From: Saprospiraceae bacterium | GTDB lineage: Bacteria; Bacteroidota; Bacteroidia; Chitinophagales; Saprospiraceae | DNA: 64,000 nucleotides | Reading direction: 5' to 3' | NCBI GenBank assembly: GCA_016718505.1 | Contig: JADKDE010000001.1 | Coordinates: forward strand, 186,001-250,000 | Shown here: positions 55,186 to 63,999 of the stretch, in pieces | How positions within the stretch are numbered: the stretch's first letter is position 1 | How the letters are laid out: each line of letters begins with the position of its first letter | Position numbers and translations under genes: made by a program | The notes under the pieces: model-generated | Told to the model about the DNA's origin: nothing | Database searches by the model: none | Seen by the model: the letters and a program-made list of their open reading frames with translations, nothing else

Positions 55186-55237
55186 AAAAACAAGCTAATG
55201 CATACCTATTTGATTTGAGTGTATTGGCTTGTTTTTT
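55186..55237 (+). terminator. Rho-independent terminator after DUF3276 gene
   Basis: AAAAACAAGC (55186-55195) pairs with GCTTGTTTTT (55227-55236). The stem extends inward through TAATGCAT with GTGTATTG using some G-T pairs, about 14 bp or more in all. A T-rich stretch follows. The near-palindromic form could also serve the convergent DinB gene. Confidence 0.75.
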
Positions 55238-55293
55238 ATTTTCACTTAAATCTTATTTCTAACCGTTACTAAATGCTGCAATCTATCGTGGCA

Positions 55294-55818
55294 TTATCCT
55301 ATGTTTAGATATCTTTCGTTCAGAACATTGAGATGATGGATACCATGTCCATTAGCCATCCATGCTAAAGCCTTACCAGGAATTTTGATTCCATTCACCA
55401 GTCCATCATTATCAAAAGCTTCCGATCGAGTATTTTGAACTAAAAGAATATTAGAATTCCTAACCAAAAGCCATTCTTCGAAAAGAGAAGCCAAAGAAGT
55501 AGTTGAAGATAAATTGCTGTTATCTGCGAATTTATCTTCATCGAAAGAGGACATATTCGTCAAATCTTCTCGTATGGCCCACAATACTCTATAAAACATA
55601 ATGATTTCTGTATCTATACAGTGTCGAATAAGTTGAGCAACCGTCCATTTACCTGGCGCATAAGCGTAATCCTTAACATTCTCACTAGTAGTTTTTTTGA
55701 ATTCTAAGATTTGTTCCTTACTATGAACCAATGCCGCAATTAAATCATCTTGATCCGTCAAGTTGATATAATAATGGTAATACTTAGGTGTATTTTCGAA
55801 ATTGGGCTTTGTAATCAT
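55294..55818 (-). CDS. DinB family protein
   Basis: A 174-residue four-helix-bundle protein of the DinB/YfiT-like metalloenzyme superfamily. The metal-ligand histidines are likely those in QLIRHCIDTEIIMFYR and GHGIHHLNVLNERY, and the KWTVAQLIRHCIDTE segment is diagnostic. Members act in thiol transfer or have unknown roles; no substrate can be inferred. It stands alone between two plus-strand genes. Confidence 0.85.
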   Translation of the reverse strand: MITKPNFENTPKYYHYYINLTDQDDLIAALVHSKEQILEFKKTTSENVKDYAYAPGKWTVAQLIRHCIDTEIIMFYRVLWAIREDLTNMSSFDEDKFADNSNLSSTTSLASLFEEWLLVRNSNILLVQNTRSEAFDNDGLVNGIKIPGKALAWMANGHGIHHLNVLNERYLNIG

Positions 55819-55859
55819 TTGGTGTGAAATTTAGTAATGAATAATTAAGCTAAAAATAA

Positions 55860-55867
55860 TACTTTTG
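55860..55867 (+). promoter_or_regulatory. Candidate -7 promoter box for DUF4230 gene
   Basis: TACTTTTG, an exact TAnnTTTG match, 66 bases before the ATG at 55934, giving a leader of about 60 bases. Confidence 0.4.
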
Positions 55868-55933
55868 TCATGAGTAATTCACTAATTTGATTTATTTTAT
55901 TAGCCTTCAAGATAGTTTTAAGGTCAAAGCAAT

Positions 55934-56554
55934 ATGAAATACATAATTGGCATCGTTGTTTTTATCCTGATATTTCTGGGTGGTATGTATTTCATGTATC
56001 AATGGAAAAACAGCTCTGATTCTAAAATCACAGAGAACTCAGAAGTCATCTTGCAAAGACTGAAAAACGTCAATAAAATAATCACCAAAGAAGGTTATTT
56101 TACAGAACTTTATGATTATAAAGACTATACTACTTTTAATCTCCCTTGGTTTCGCAAAAAAGCGCTTGTTCGCGTAAAAGCTAAGGCTTCTGTCGGATAT
56201 GATTTGGAAAAATTAGTTTTTGATTTGGACGAATCTACAAAAGAAATAGTTATAAAAAATATCCCACCGCTAGAACTATTAAGTCTTGAACACGACTTAG
56301 ATTACTATGATATCACTCAAGGCAGTTTTAACAGTTTTGAGGCAGAGGATTACAATAAGATAAATTCAAATGCAAAAAATTTTGTAAAATCTCAGGTTCT
56401 TTCAAGTGAACTGATGAAGGAATCAAGTTTTACAGAAAATCTGTTTTTCCAACAGTTAAAATTAATAGCCGATGCTGGTGGCTGGCGCATAAAGACTGTA
56501 CAAAATGCTAAACAAAGCCCTTTGGAGGCAAGGGATAGCCTAATTAAAAATTAA
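55934..56554 (+). CDS. DUF4230 domain-containing membrane-anchored protein
   Basis: A 206-residue protein with an N-terminal membrane helix (residues 4-22) and a DUF4230 domain. The typical core is LKNVNKIITKEGYFTELYDY, then RKKALVRVKAKASVGYDLEKL and FDLDESTKEIVIKNIPPLEL. It is predicted to face the periplasm. Function of the family is unknown. The next gene starts at the base after its stop, so the two are tightly coupled. Confidence 0.85.
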   Translation: MKYIIGIVVFILIFLGGMYFMYQWKNSSDSKITENSEVILQRLKNVNKIITKEGYFTELYDYKDYTTFNLPWFRKKALVRVKAKASVGYDLEKLVFDLDESTKEIVIKNIPPLELLSLEHDLDYYDITQGSFNSFEAEDYNKINSNAKNFVKSQVLSSELMKESSFTENLFFQQLKLIADAGGWRIKTVQNAKQSPLEARDSLIKN

Positions 56555-57073
56555 ATGGATACTAAAAAAATTCTAGCATTTAATGTAAATCACCTTACAG
56601 ATGCGCGGTTTTTCGCTGCAGTTGGTGCTGCATTTATTTTTTTTGATGGAAATGAACCACCTTCCAAATGGATAGAATATTTTTCTATGATGGAATGGAT
56701 AGAGGGGAGCAATTTTGGATTTTCATTTGATTATTTACCAGACGAAATGACACTTTCTGAACTATCAGAAAATGGAATTAAATTCATTCTTTTGCCTTCC
56801 GAATCTCTTATCAAGCCTTTAGACGGATTAACAGTGTTTTCGAGAGGATCCTCACCTTTTTCTTCTAATATATTGATACAAAACATGAATGAGGTCATTA
56901 CGCAAAATGAAATGTATTGGCAAATTATATCTGAAAAAATTTCAACTCAAGATTTTGACCAATTGAAAAGCCTTCCTAATGTCGGATTAGCATTTGAAGG
57001 CACTCCTGAAAGTTTAGTGGGTGTCAAAGACTTTGATACTCTTGACCAAATCATTGAGAATTGGCAATTTTGA
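56555..57073 (+). CDS. Degenerate TrpF-like (PRA isomerase-like) protein
   Basis: A 172-residue protein I do not recognise with certainty. The N-terminus VNHLTDARFFAAVGAAFIFF resembles the first beta-alpha unit of phosphoribosylanthranilate isomerase (TrpF), and the C-terminal LAFEGTPESLVGVKDFDTLD matches the TrpF end G-x-E-S-x-P-G-V-K-D. The catalytic cysteine of TrpF (KxCG) is replaced by AFN, and the protein is shorter than the usual 200 residues, so enzyme activity is unlikely. It follows DUF4230 with no gap. A role is unknown. Confidence 0.6.
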   Translation: MDTKKILAFNVNHLTDARFFAAVGAAFIFFDGNEPPSKWIEYFSMMEWIEGSNFGFSFDYLPDEMTLSELSENGIKFILLPSESLIKPLDGLTVFSRGSSPFSSNILIQNMNEVITQNEMYWQIISEKISTQDFDQLKSLPNVGLAFEGTPESLVGVKDFDTLDQIIENWQF

Positions 57074-57096
57074 GTAGGTTTGGTAAAATTTACAGG

Positions 57097-58800
57097 CTAT
57101 CTTTTGTCTCCTAAACCTTTCAATCCTTTTTTGATATCCTCATTTGTAGGGTCTAAAGCCAAAGCTTTTCTGTAATATTCTATGGCCATTGGTTTATTTC
57201 CTTCTTTATAGGAGATAAAGCCTAAGTTATTGTAGGCATTTAGCAGTTGACCCCTATATTTATTAGGATCGGGATTGATGCCAAGCAAACGGTTAAATTG
57301 TTGCTTTGCGCTGTTATAATCATCTCTTTCCATAGCAATAGATGACAAATAATTAAGTGCTACAACGAAGTCACGGGTGTGCTTAGTGCTATCAGCTTTT
57401 GTCAAAAATTGCTCGTAAAAAGGTGCCGCTAGACCTAGTTTTTTGTCGGGATCCAATTTATTGGCTACCTCCGCTCTTTTTACATAACCAGGCGCCCACG
57501 TTGGATTCATGTCTATCATTTTTATGTAGGCAGTATCTGCTTCTTTGTATTTATCCAATGCTAGATAAGCATTTCCAATATAGAAATAATCTGTCGCCGA
57601 TGCCTTGGATTTTGAAATTTTCTTCTTATATGCGTCTAGGGCCCCTTGTTGGTTTCCAAGTTCTCTGTATAAATCGGCAATTTTACCGTAATATTCGATC
57701 TTAGAAGGATCCATTTCCAATGCATTGTTATACGCATCAACTGCAACGGATTCTTTTTTAACTTTCATAGCACTTTGGGCATAATTCTCATAATCAAATG
57801 CATAAATATTGGATTTATCTACATATTTGAAAAAGCTCTCTGATGCATTAAAAGCATCTTGATAATTTCCCTTTTCCAAATTAGCCCAAGCAATCCAACG
57901 ATACATGGTAGGGTTATTAGGCGATAGTTCCATCACCTTTTTTGCTTCCGCCAAGCCATTATCATAGTCTTTTGCGTTATAAATCAAATACTTAACCAAT
58001 CTGATACGAGCATCCACATCATTTTCTTGTAGTGAAACGTATTTCTTCAACATCAATGGGACTTTGTCATATTGCTTGTCCTTTTGATAAAGATCCACCA
58101 ATTCTTTGTATGCGGGTGCATAATTCGGATCTAACAAAATGCATTGCTCCATAGATTTTATTGCTTCCTCGTAAGCTTTTGCTCTGCTAAATACTTTTGC
58201 TCTTTTGAAATAATGGGTCGGATTGTTTTTATCCTTTTCGATGGCTCTTTCATAAGCACTTACGGCTGGTCCTCCTTCACTATTCTCCAAATAAGCATCC
58301 CCAAGGGTAGAATAAATGTTGGGATCATTTATATTGAGATTTCTAGCTTGCTCAAGATATCCAATGGCAGCTTTTGCGTCCTTTTTTTCTTGATCTAAAT
58401 GCGCCACACCTAGTTCGTAGAAAATATTGGCATCCTTCGATTTAGAAACTTTTATAGCTTTGTCAAAATTAACTTTAGCCTCAATCGGATTATTTTTCAT
58501 CAAAGCATATTTGCCGAGACCCACATAGTTCAAACCAGCTTTGTTGTTTTCAGCCACGCCTTTTTCATATGCCCATTTGGCAGAATCTGGTTTCTCCGTT
58601 TTTAAATATACTTCACCCAAATAAAAATAAGCTTCGGGATCAGTTGCTTTCACGGCGATAAGCTGTTTAAATATTTTCTTTGCTGCTCCAAAAGATTCCT
58701 TTTCCAAAAGATTTTTCCCTTCTTTTAGTGATTGACCAAATACGAATGGACCACTTAATAATAAGAGGGATAAAATGCAAATTTGTTGTAAATATTTCAT
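57097..58800 (-). CDS. Secreted tetratricopeptide-repeat protein
   Basis: A 567-residue exported protein (signal peptide MKYLQQICILSLLLL to VFGQS) built of about 13 TPR units, e.g. DPEAYFYLGEVYLKTEKPDS, NPTHYFKRAKVFSRAKAYEE and NLGFISYKEGNKPMAIEYYRK near the end. No enzymatic domain is seen, so it is a periplasmic scaffold. In many Bacteroidota such a TPR gene accompanies a PstS-like lipoprotein and ExbBD/TonB genes; here the PstS-like gene is the neighbour upstream but ExbBD/TonB are not present. Confidence 0.85.
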   Translation of the reverse strand: MKYLQQICILSLLLLSGPFVFGQSLKEGKNLLEKESFGAAKKIFKQLIAVKATDPEAYFYLGEVYLKTEKPDSAKWAYEKGVAENNKAGLNYVGLGKYALMKNNPIEAKVNFDKAIKVSKSKDANIFYELGVAHLDQEKKDAKAAIGYLEQARNLNINDPNIYSTLGDAYLENSEGGPAVSAYERAIEKDKNNPTHYFKRAKVFSRAKAYEEAIKSMEQCILLDPNYAPAYKELVDLYQKDKQYDKVPLMLKKYVSLQENDVDARIRLVKYLIYNAKDYDNGLAEAKKVMELSPNNPTMYRWIAWANLEKGNYQDAFNASESFFKYVDKSNIYAFDYENYAQSAMKVKKESVAVDAYNNALEMDPSKIEYYGKIADLYRELGNQQGALDAYKKKISKSKASATDYFYIGNAYLALDKYKEADTAYIKMIDMNPTWAPGYVKRAEVANKLDPDKKLGLAAPFYEQFLTKADSTKHTRDFVVALNYLSSIAMERDDYNSAKQQFNRLLGINPDPNKYRGQLLNAYNNLGFISYKEGNKPMAIEYYRKALALDPTNEDIKKGLKGLGDKR

Positions 58801-59071
58801 TGTATGTATTTTAAACTTTAGACGCTTTAAGACCTGAAAAATTGTTATAAAATCGTTAATAATTTAATAATAAAGGATTAAATTATTTAGTATAACCAAT
58901 AGATCAATATATTATTTGGCAATTATAAATAAATCAAACAAAAAACAAAACAATAATTCGTCTATATACTTGATCTAAACTGTCAATTAATTTCATTTAT
59001 AAATGCGAAAATAGAAAAAATGAATGTAAAAGGATGATACCTCAGATACATAATTTTTATTCTAATATCAA

Positions 59072-59947
59072 TCAACGTTTGATTATGATCTCGCGACCTG
59101 GTGGATATAGCGGCATTAAGCCAGCTTTCAATATGATTCTTTGGCCTATTTCACCCGCTATAAAAGAGGCGAAACCTGAACCAGCATCCCCGAGTTGTTT
59201 TCTATTAATTACCCACATTTGTCTAGACAGTTTATAGGTGCTATCGATCAAATGTTCTTGTGAAGGATCCGCACAAATAATATTTGTCCTATTTGAATCT
59301 GATTTTATTTTTATGAATTTTATTTTTCGCATGACGTTTGCTTGTTCGGTCACGGACAAATTGCTCAGCCATGCCGTTCCAATGACGCCAATACCTCCAG
59401 TTTTATTGGTTATATAATTGATAACTTCTTCGTTTGAATTCAATGCCCTAGCCTGCCCTGTTAATTTTGTTGGAGACAATTCTTTTATAACAAAATTGAT
59501 ATTGCTACTGCCATTATTGTCAAATACAACGGGCGTATTGTTGTTTTTTTCAGAAAATAAATCTTTTACCTGAGCAATTGAAAGGCAACTATCTTTATAT
59601 TGAATATTGGCAATTAGCGCCACTGCATCTGCGCCAAATAGCGTCTCTATGGGATATAAGTTTTGCGCTTTAAATTGCATTTTTTCGAACTCTTTTAATT
59701 TTCTCAAAGAAACTATGGTTGCAATTTTGTGCTGATTGAAAGAGTCAAAAAGTTGGCTTTCAGGGAGGTAGATTGTTTGGGTTTTATATCTGCCATTGCT
59801 GTTATTCTCAAAAACTTGAAATGCAGGCTCTAATAAAGGCTTTAGATTTTCATCTACCCCAATTCTCAAATCACCTTTGTAGTAATCAGCTTTATCTGAA
59901 TCAGAACAGCCAGTGAAATAAAGACTGGCGGATATTATAATGGCCAT
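59072..59947 (-). CDS. PstS-like substrate-binding lipoprotein
   Basis: A 291-residue lipoprotein (lipobox YFTGC, Cys14) with a phosphate-binding-protein-like fold: LRIGVDENLKPLLEPAFQVF, LFGADAVALIAN, IAQVKDLFSEKN and GGIGVIGTAWLSNLS. The family's ligand contacts are divergent, so phosphate binding is not certain. The order PstS-like then TPR on one strand is conserved in Bacteroidota TonB-energising loci. The gap to the TPR gene is 271 bases of AT-rich DNA without any recognisable gene or promoter. Confidence 0.83.
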   Translation of the reverse strand: MAIIISASLYFTGCSDSDKADYYKGDLRIGVDENLKPLLEPAFQVFENNSNGRYKTQTIYLPESQLFDSFNQHKIATIVSLRKLKEFEKMQFKAQNLYPIETLFGADAVALIANIQYKDSCLSIAQVKDLFSEKNNNTPVVFDNNGSSNINFVIKELSPTKLTGQARALNSNEEVINYITNKTGGIGVIGTAWLSNLSVTEQANVMRKIKFIKIKSDSNRTNIICADPSQEHLIDSTYKLSRQMWVINRKQLGDAGSGFASFIAGEIGQRIILKAGLMPLYPPGREIIIKR

Positions 59948-60116
59948 TTGGCTGAATCCAAAGGCAGTCGGAGTTTTGATTTTTTAACTTAATACCTGTC
60001 CCAAGCATCTGGTAATAATTTCAAAATATGAATCAATGAATGATAAAACAAATAATCAACCAAGTGGTTGTTTCGCTGGCCTTTTTACTATTGTATTTTT
60101 ATATGAAATATTAAAC

Positions 60117-60124
60117 TAAATTTG
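60117..60124 (+). promoter_or_regulatory. Candidate -7 promoter box for CocE-type hydrolase gene
   Basis: TAAATTTG, an exact TAnnTTTG match, 13 bases before the ATG at 60138; the leader would be very short. Confidence 0.4.
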
Positions 60125-60137
60125 TAAAAATTTTAAA

Positions 60138-61988
60138 ATGAGATATTTGATTGTAATATTATTAAGCTTCCAATTTTCTTTATTAACTTTTGCTCAAACC
60201 GATACCACTTTTGTCGATTTGAATTACAACAAGAAAGAGGTCTATATCAAGATGAGGGATGGCGTTCGCCTTTATACCTCTATTTACACACCAAAAGATG
60301 CTTCTAAAAGATATGCGATCATGATTAACCGAACCCCATATTGCGTGTGTCCATATGGGGATAGCCTAAAAAAAGAAAGTCTGGGTCCATCTGAGATGAT
60401 GATGAAAGAAAAATACATATTTGTGTATCAAGATGTTCGTGGGAGATACATGTCTGAGGGTGAATTTTTGGATGTAAGGCCTTATGATCCTAAAAAAAGT
60501 CCCAAGCAAATAGATGAAAGTTCTGATACTTATGATACTGTCGATTGGTTGATAAAAAACATTGAAAACAACAACGGAAATGTTGGTATTTGGGGAATAT
60601 CTTACCCTGGATTTTACGCATCAATGGGTGCTATAGATGCCCATCCTGCGGTCAAAGCAGTATCTCCTCAAGCTCCAGTAAGCAATTGGTTTTTAGGAGA
60701 TGATTTTCACCACAATGGGGCCTTCTTTTTGAGTGATGCCTTTAATTTTTATTCATTTTTCGGTCAACCAAGACCAGTGCCCACCCCGAAACATGCGCAA
60801 GGATTTCAAATGCCCACTCCAGATGGGTATGACTTTTATCTAAAGGCTGGACCAATTAAGAATCTGAATAAAAATTATTTCAAAGGAAAGCTAGCGTTTT
60901 GGAATGATCTCATGAAGCACCCGAATTATGATACTTTTTGGCAAAAGCGAGATGTTAGACAACATTTAAGCCATATAAAACCAGCTACGATGGTAGTGGG
61001 TGGTTTTTTTGATGCTGAAGATTGCTATGGGGCTTTGGAGACCTACAAATCCATCGAAAAGAAATCACCTAATTCAAAAAATACATTGGTGATGGGTCCT
61101 TGGTTTCACGGAGGTTGGGCTAGAGTGGATGGCTCTTCTTTTGGAGATATCGTGTTTGGATCTAAAACCTCTGAATACTATCGGAATGAAGTTGAAGCGC
61201 CATTCTTTTCTCATTATTTGTATGGAAAAGGCAATGATCCTAGGCCAGAATCCTTAGTTTTCGATATAGGCGCGGACGCTTGGCATAAATTTGAAAAGTG
61301 GCCACCCGCAAATATGAAGCTAACAAACTATAATTTATCAGCAAATGGAACTTTGAGCACTCTCGATCAGATCGATAATACCTTTTCGAGTTATGTATCT
61401 GATCCCAATAACCCTGTCCCACATAAGGACGGAATCAACCATAGGACCACTAGAGAATATATGATAGACGATCAACGGTTCGCCAGTAGACGCCCCGATG
61501 TCGTGATGTATGAAATGGAAATCGAAACCGAGCCATTGCAATTGGCTGGCCCCATTTATGCTGAATTGTACGTCTCAACGAATGCTACAGACGCCGATTT
61601 TATCGTAAAAATAATCGATGTATATCCCGATTCAACCAAAGAATATCAACACCAGGGTAAAACGGTAAAAATCGGAGGCTATCAGATGCTGGTAAGAGGT
61701 GAAGTAATGCGAGCAAAATATAGAGAATCCTTTGAGAATCCCACACCCTTAAAGAAGGACAAAATAGAAAAAGTGCGATTTTATATACCCGATGTCGCTC
61801 ATACATTCCGTCCAGGCCACAAATTGATGATACAAATCCAAAGCAGTTGGTTCCCTCTTGTTGATCGCAATCCACAGAAATTTTGCAATATATACGAAGC
61901 CACAGAAGCTGACTTCCAACAAGCACTTATAAGAATCCACGAAGGTGGAAAAACGGCATCAAGGATAGAACTGCCTGTGGTGAGGTGA
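60138..61988 (+). CDS. CocE/NonD family hydrolase (S15-type, X-Pro dipeptidyl-peptidase-like)
   Basis: A 616-residue exported alpha/beta-hydrolase with signal peptide ending TFAQTD. The nucleophile is S155 in GIWGISYPGFYA, and the N-terminal DGVRLYTSIYTP and VYQDVRGRYMSEGEF blocks are typical of the CocE/NonD group. A C-terminal jelly-roll (PEPL-like domain, LQLAGPIYAELYVSTNATDAD ... KLMIQIQSSWFPLVDRNPQ) completes the family layout. Members are acyl peptidases, esterases or glutaryl-7-ACA acylases. The substrate is unknown, probably a peptide taken from the medium. Confidence 0.92.
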   Translation: MRYLIVILLSFQFSLLTFAQTDTTFVDLNYNKKEVYIKMRDGVRLYTSIYTPKDASKRYAIMINRTPYCVCPYGDSLKKESLGPSEMMMKEKYIFVYQDVRGRYMSEGEFLDVRPYDPKKSPKQIDESSDTYDTVDWLIKNIENNNGNVGIWGISYPGFYASMGAIDAHPAVKAVSPQAPVSNWFLGDDFHHNGAFFLSDAFNFYSFFGQPRPVPTPKHAQGFQMPTPDGYDFYLKAGPIKNLNKNYFKGKLAFWNDLMKHPNYDTFWQKRDVRQHLSHIKPATMVVGGFFDAEDCYGALETYKSIEKKSPNSKNTLVMGPWFHGGWARVDGSSFGDIVFGSKTSEYYRNEVEAPFFSHYLYGKGNDPRPESLVFDIGADAWHKFEKWPPANMKLTNYNLSANGTLSTLDQIDNTFSSYVSDPNNPVPHKDGINHRTTREYMIDDQRFASRRPDVVMYEMEIETEPLQLAGPIYAELYVSTNATDADFIVKIIDVYPDSTKEYQHQGKTVKIGGYQMLVRGEVMRAKYRESFENPTPLKKDKIEKVRFYIPDVAHTFRPGHKLMIQIQSSWFPLVDRNPQKFCNIYEATEADFQQALIRIHEGGKTASRIELPVVR

Positions 61989-62039
61989 TTGGTCAAATAG
62001 CTAAAAACAGAAGTTGGGTTTTAGTGCTTTTTCTCAATT

Positions 62040-62576
62040 TTAATATTCAATTTTTTTTATTATTTCTTTGAGCATTAACGGTACAATTAATTTGTGAAAT
62101 GGTCTAACTGGCAAAAAATATAGTCGTCCAAACCAATTATTAAATTTTACTGTTGTTGAAAGTATTAATTTTTTTTCATTTCTGCTTTCATTTTGTTTGT
62201 CAATAAACAAAGACACTCTAAAATTCAAATGTTTGTCGTCTTCTCCCAAAATAATTTCGTCATCTGTTTTATCAAACACTTTAAAAAGTCCAATTTGTTC
62301 ACCTTTTTCATACTTAAAATTATCTAACATTTTTTGTTTGTCAGCTACGTTTCTTGAGGTTTTTAACCCGAAAGGTCGAACCAAAATGTTTCTAAATGCT
62401 AACAATTTATCAACCCATTTTGGTCCACTTTCAAAAAAATATTTTCCAATTTCTGTGGAACCAATATTTCCGTTTTTATCAACAAAATTTCCTTGAAAAC
62501 TGTCAACATAATCAAATTGATTTTCGACGGTTTTCAATATAGATTTAACAGGAAGTACCGAATTTATAATTTTCAA
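62040..62576 (-). CDS. DUF2867 domain-containing protein
   Basis: A 178-residue protein of the DUF2867 family, recognisable from KWVDKLLAFRNILVRPFGL, IGLFKVFDKTDDEIILGEDD and the C-terminal NWFGRLYFLPVRPFHKLIV. No signal peptide or clear membrane helix is seen apart from a weakly hydrophobic end. The fold resembles lipid- or SRPBCC-like proteins, but the function is not known. It follows the acyl-CoA dehydrogenase and hairpin-rich element on the same strand. Confidence 0.82.
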   Translation of the reverse strand: MKIINSVLPVKSILKTVENQFDYVDSFQGNFVDKNGNIGSTEIGKYFFESGPKWVDKLLAFRNILVRPFGLKTSRNVADKQKMLDNFKYEKGEQIGLFKVFDKTDDEIILGEDDKHLNFRVSLFIDKQNESRNEKKLILSTTVKFNNWFGRLYFLPVRPFHKLIVPLMLKEIIKKIEY

Positions 62577-62649
62577 TTTCAGATTGTTTTTTATTCGTCA
62601 AATGCCTTTCAATAATTACCATTACAGTATATCAAAACTTCTGCACCCT

Positions 62650-62760
62650 CCTGCGATAGGGATGTGGAGGGCATCCAAAGGATGGTCTCGCCCAGCTTGG
62701 GCGAGACGAAACCCCAAAACAGCCCGGTGCCACAGAGTGGCAATCGCCCTAAAAAAAAGA
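62650..62760. repeat. Hairpin-rich intergenic element, copy 2
   Basis: GC-rich segment between DUF2867 and the acyl-CoA dehydrogenase gene. It holds three perfect hairpins: CATCC/GGATG (62672-62676 with 62680-62684), GTCTCGCCCA/TGGGCGAGAC (62685-62694 with 62698-62707) and TGCCAC/GTGGCA (62728-62733 with 62737-62742). Read on the minus strand it starts GGGCG, then a hairpin, then CCGGGC and a GTCTCGCCC hairpin, the same layout as the element at 6262-6380. CTGCGATAGGGATGTGGAGG next to it resembles other Bacteroidota intergenic repeats. The A8 run at 62751-62758 lies upstream of the hairpins in the transcript and so gives no terminator. Confidence 0.6.
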
Positions 62761-63999
62761 TTAGTCCATGAGGATTCCTCCTGTTTCGATCAAATGGTCT
62801 GCGATGCGGCGTCTGGCACTGATTGAGTCAAATGGCTCGGTAGTAGTAAATCGCTTTAGGCCCATTTGCATGATTTTCATCATGTCTCCGCTGGCAAAAT
62901 AGTTGATGGCTTCTCGTCCGCTTTTGGCAAGGTCCTCGATACTGGAATAAGTATAGACTTTCACGCAATCCGTGCTGATGGATTTTATATGGGCGGGGGC
63001 ATCTGATTGGAGGATCTGTTGGGCTCTTTCTAGGGAGCTTTCAGCGGTGTAAAGTCCGATCAACATATCGGCAACATCCATCATCACCTCTTGCTCGTTT
63101 TCGATTTCGGTGGTATATTTCTGTACTGCGGCTCCAGCGACCATAAGGATGGCCTTTTTGGCATTCGCAATGTATTTCTTTTCATTGTGGAATGTGTCGT
63201 CAGGGTTTGGGGTATCAAATCCTGCAAAACTGGTAAGTTCTTTTTGGACTGCAAGTGCTGGTGTCATGATGTCAATCGTGCCCTTAAGCGCCTTTTTGAG
63301 CAACATGCCGACCAAAAGGAGTCGATTGATCTCGTTGGTTCCTTCAAAAATTCTATTAATACGAGCATCTCTATAAGCTCTAGCGGCTGGATACTCTTCG
63401 CTGAATCCGCTACCGCCATGGATTTGAACGTTTTCATCCACTACATAATCAAGCGTCTCGGAGCCATGCACTTTGAGGATGGCGCATTCAATCGCATATT
63501 CTTCTGCAGCTTCAAGTTTGGCTTGAGGTTTGGATTTGCCCGCGGCTACGAGTTCAGATATTTTATTGGTAATGAGTCCAGATGTTTTATAAGTAGCTGA
63601 TTCACAGGCGAATGTCCTAATGGCCATTTCTGCCAACTTGTGTTTGATGGCACCAAAATTGGCGATGGATTGTCCAAATTGGTGTCTGTCGATCGCATAA
63701 TGTGTGGCCACTTCAAGGACAGCTTTACAACCTCCCATGACCAACGCGCACAACTTGTATCTACCGATATTCAGTACGTTGAAGGCTATTTTGTGACCTT
63801 TGCCGATTTCGCCAAGGACATTCTCTTTGGGTATTTTGACATTATTAAAAAATACTTGTCTGGTGGATGAGCCCTTGATTCCAAGCTTTTCTTCTTCAGG
63901 ACCTAGGGTCAATCCTTCGGTGTCTTTGTCCACGATAAATCCTGTAAAATCTTTGCCGTCAATCTTAGCGAAGACGATGAACATATCCGCAAAACCACC
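62761..63999 (-). CDS. Acyl-CoA dehydrogenase, N-terminus outside window
   Basis: C-terminal 413 codons of a long acyl-CoA dehydrogenase; the frame stays open to the window end, so the start lies beyond 64000. The ATG at 63984 is internal (upstream codons read GGFAD). Family motifs are FVKIPKENVLGEIGKGHKIA-like (VKIPKENVLGEIGKGHKIAF), RHQFGQSIANFGAIKHKLA, IHGGSGFSEEYPAARAYRDA and RINRIFEGTNEINRLLL, which carries the catalytic glutamate region. A C-terminal extension of some 170 residues marks the VLCAD-like long type. It oxidises acyl-CoAs in beta-oxidation; chain length is not deducible. Confidence 0.92.
   Translation of the reverse strand, partial: GGFADMFIVFAKIDGKDFTGFIVDKDTEGLTLGPEEEKLGIKGSSTRQVFFNNVKIPKENVLGEIGKGHKIAFNVLNIGRYKLCALVMGGCKAVLEVATHYAIDRHQFGQSIANFGAIKHKLAEMAIRTFACESATYKTSGLITNKISELVAAGKSKPQAKLEAAEEYAIECAILKVHGSETLDYVVDENVQIHGGSGFSEEYPAARAYRDARINRIFEGTNEINRLLLVGMLLKKALKGTIDIMTPALAVQKELTSFAGFDTPNPDDTFHNEKKYIANAKKAILMVAGAAVQKYTTEIENEQEVMMDVADMLIGLYTAESSLERAQQILQSDAPAHIKSISTDCVKVYTYSSIEDLAKSGREAINYFASGDMMKIMQMGLKRFTTTEPFDSISARRRIADHLIETGGILMD

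Noticed and set aside
58801..59071. Gap between TPR and PstS-like genes examined for a small gene
   Set aside because: Only short AT-rich frames without start context; no promoter box of exact form and no hairpin terminator.
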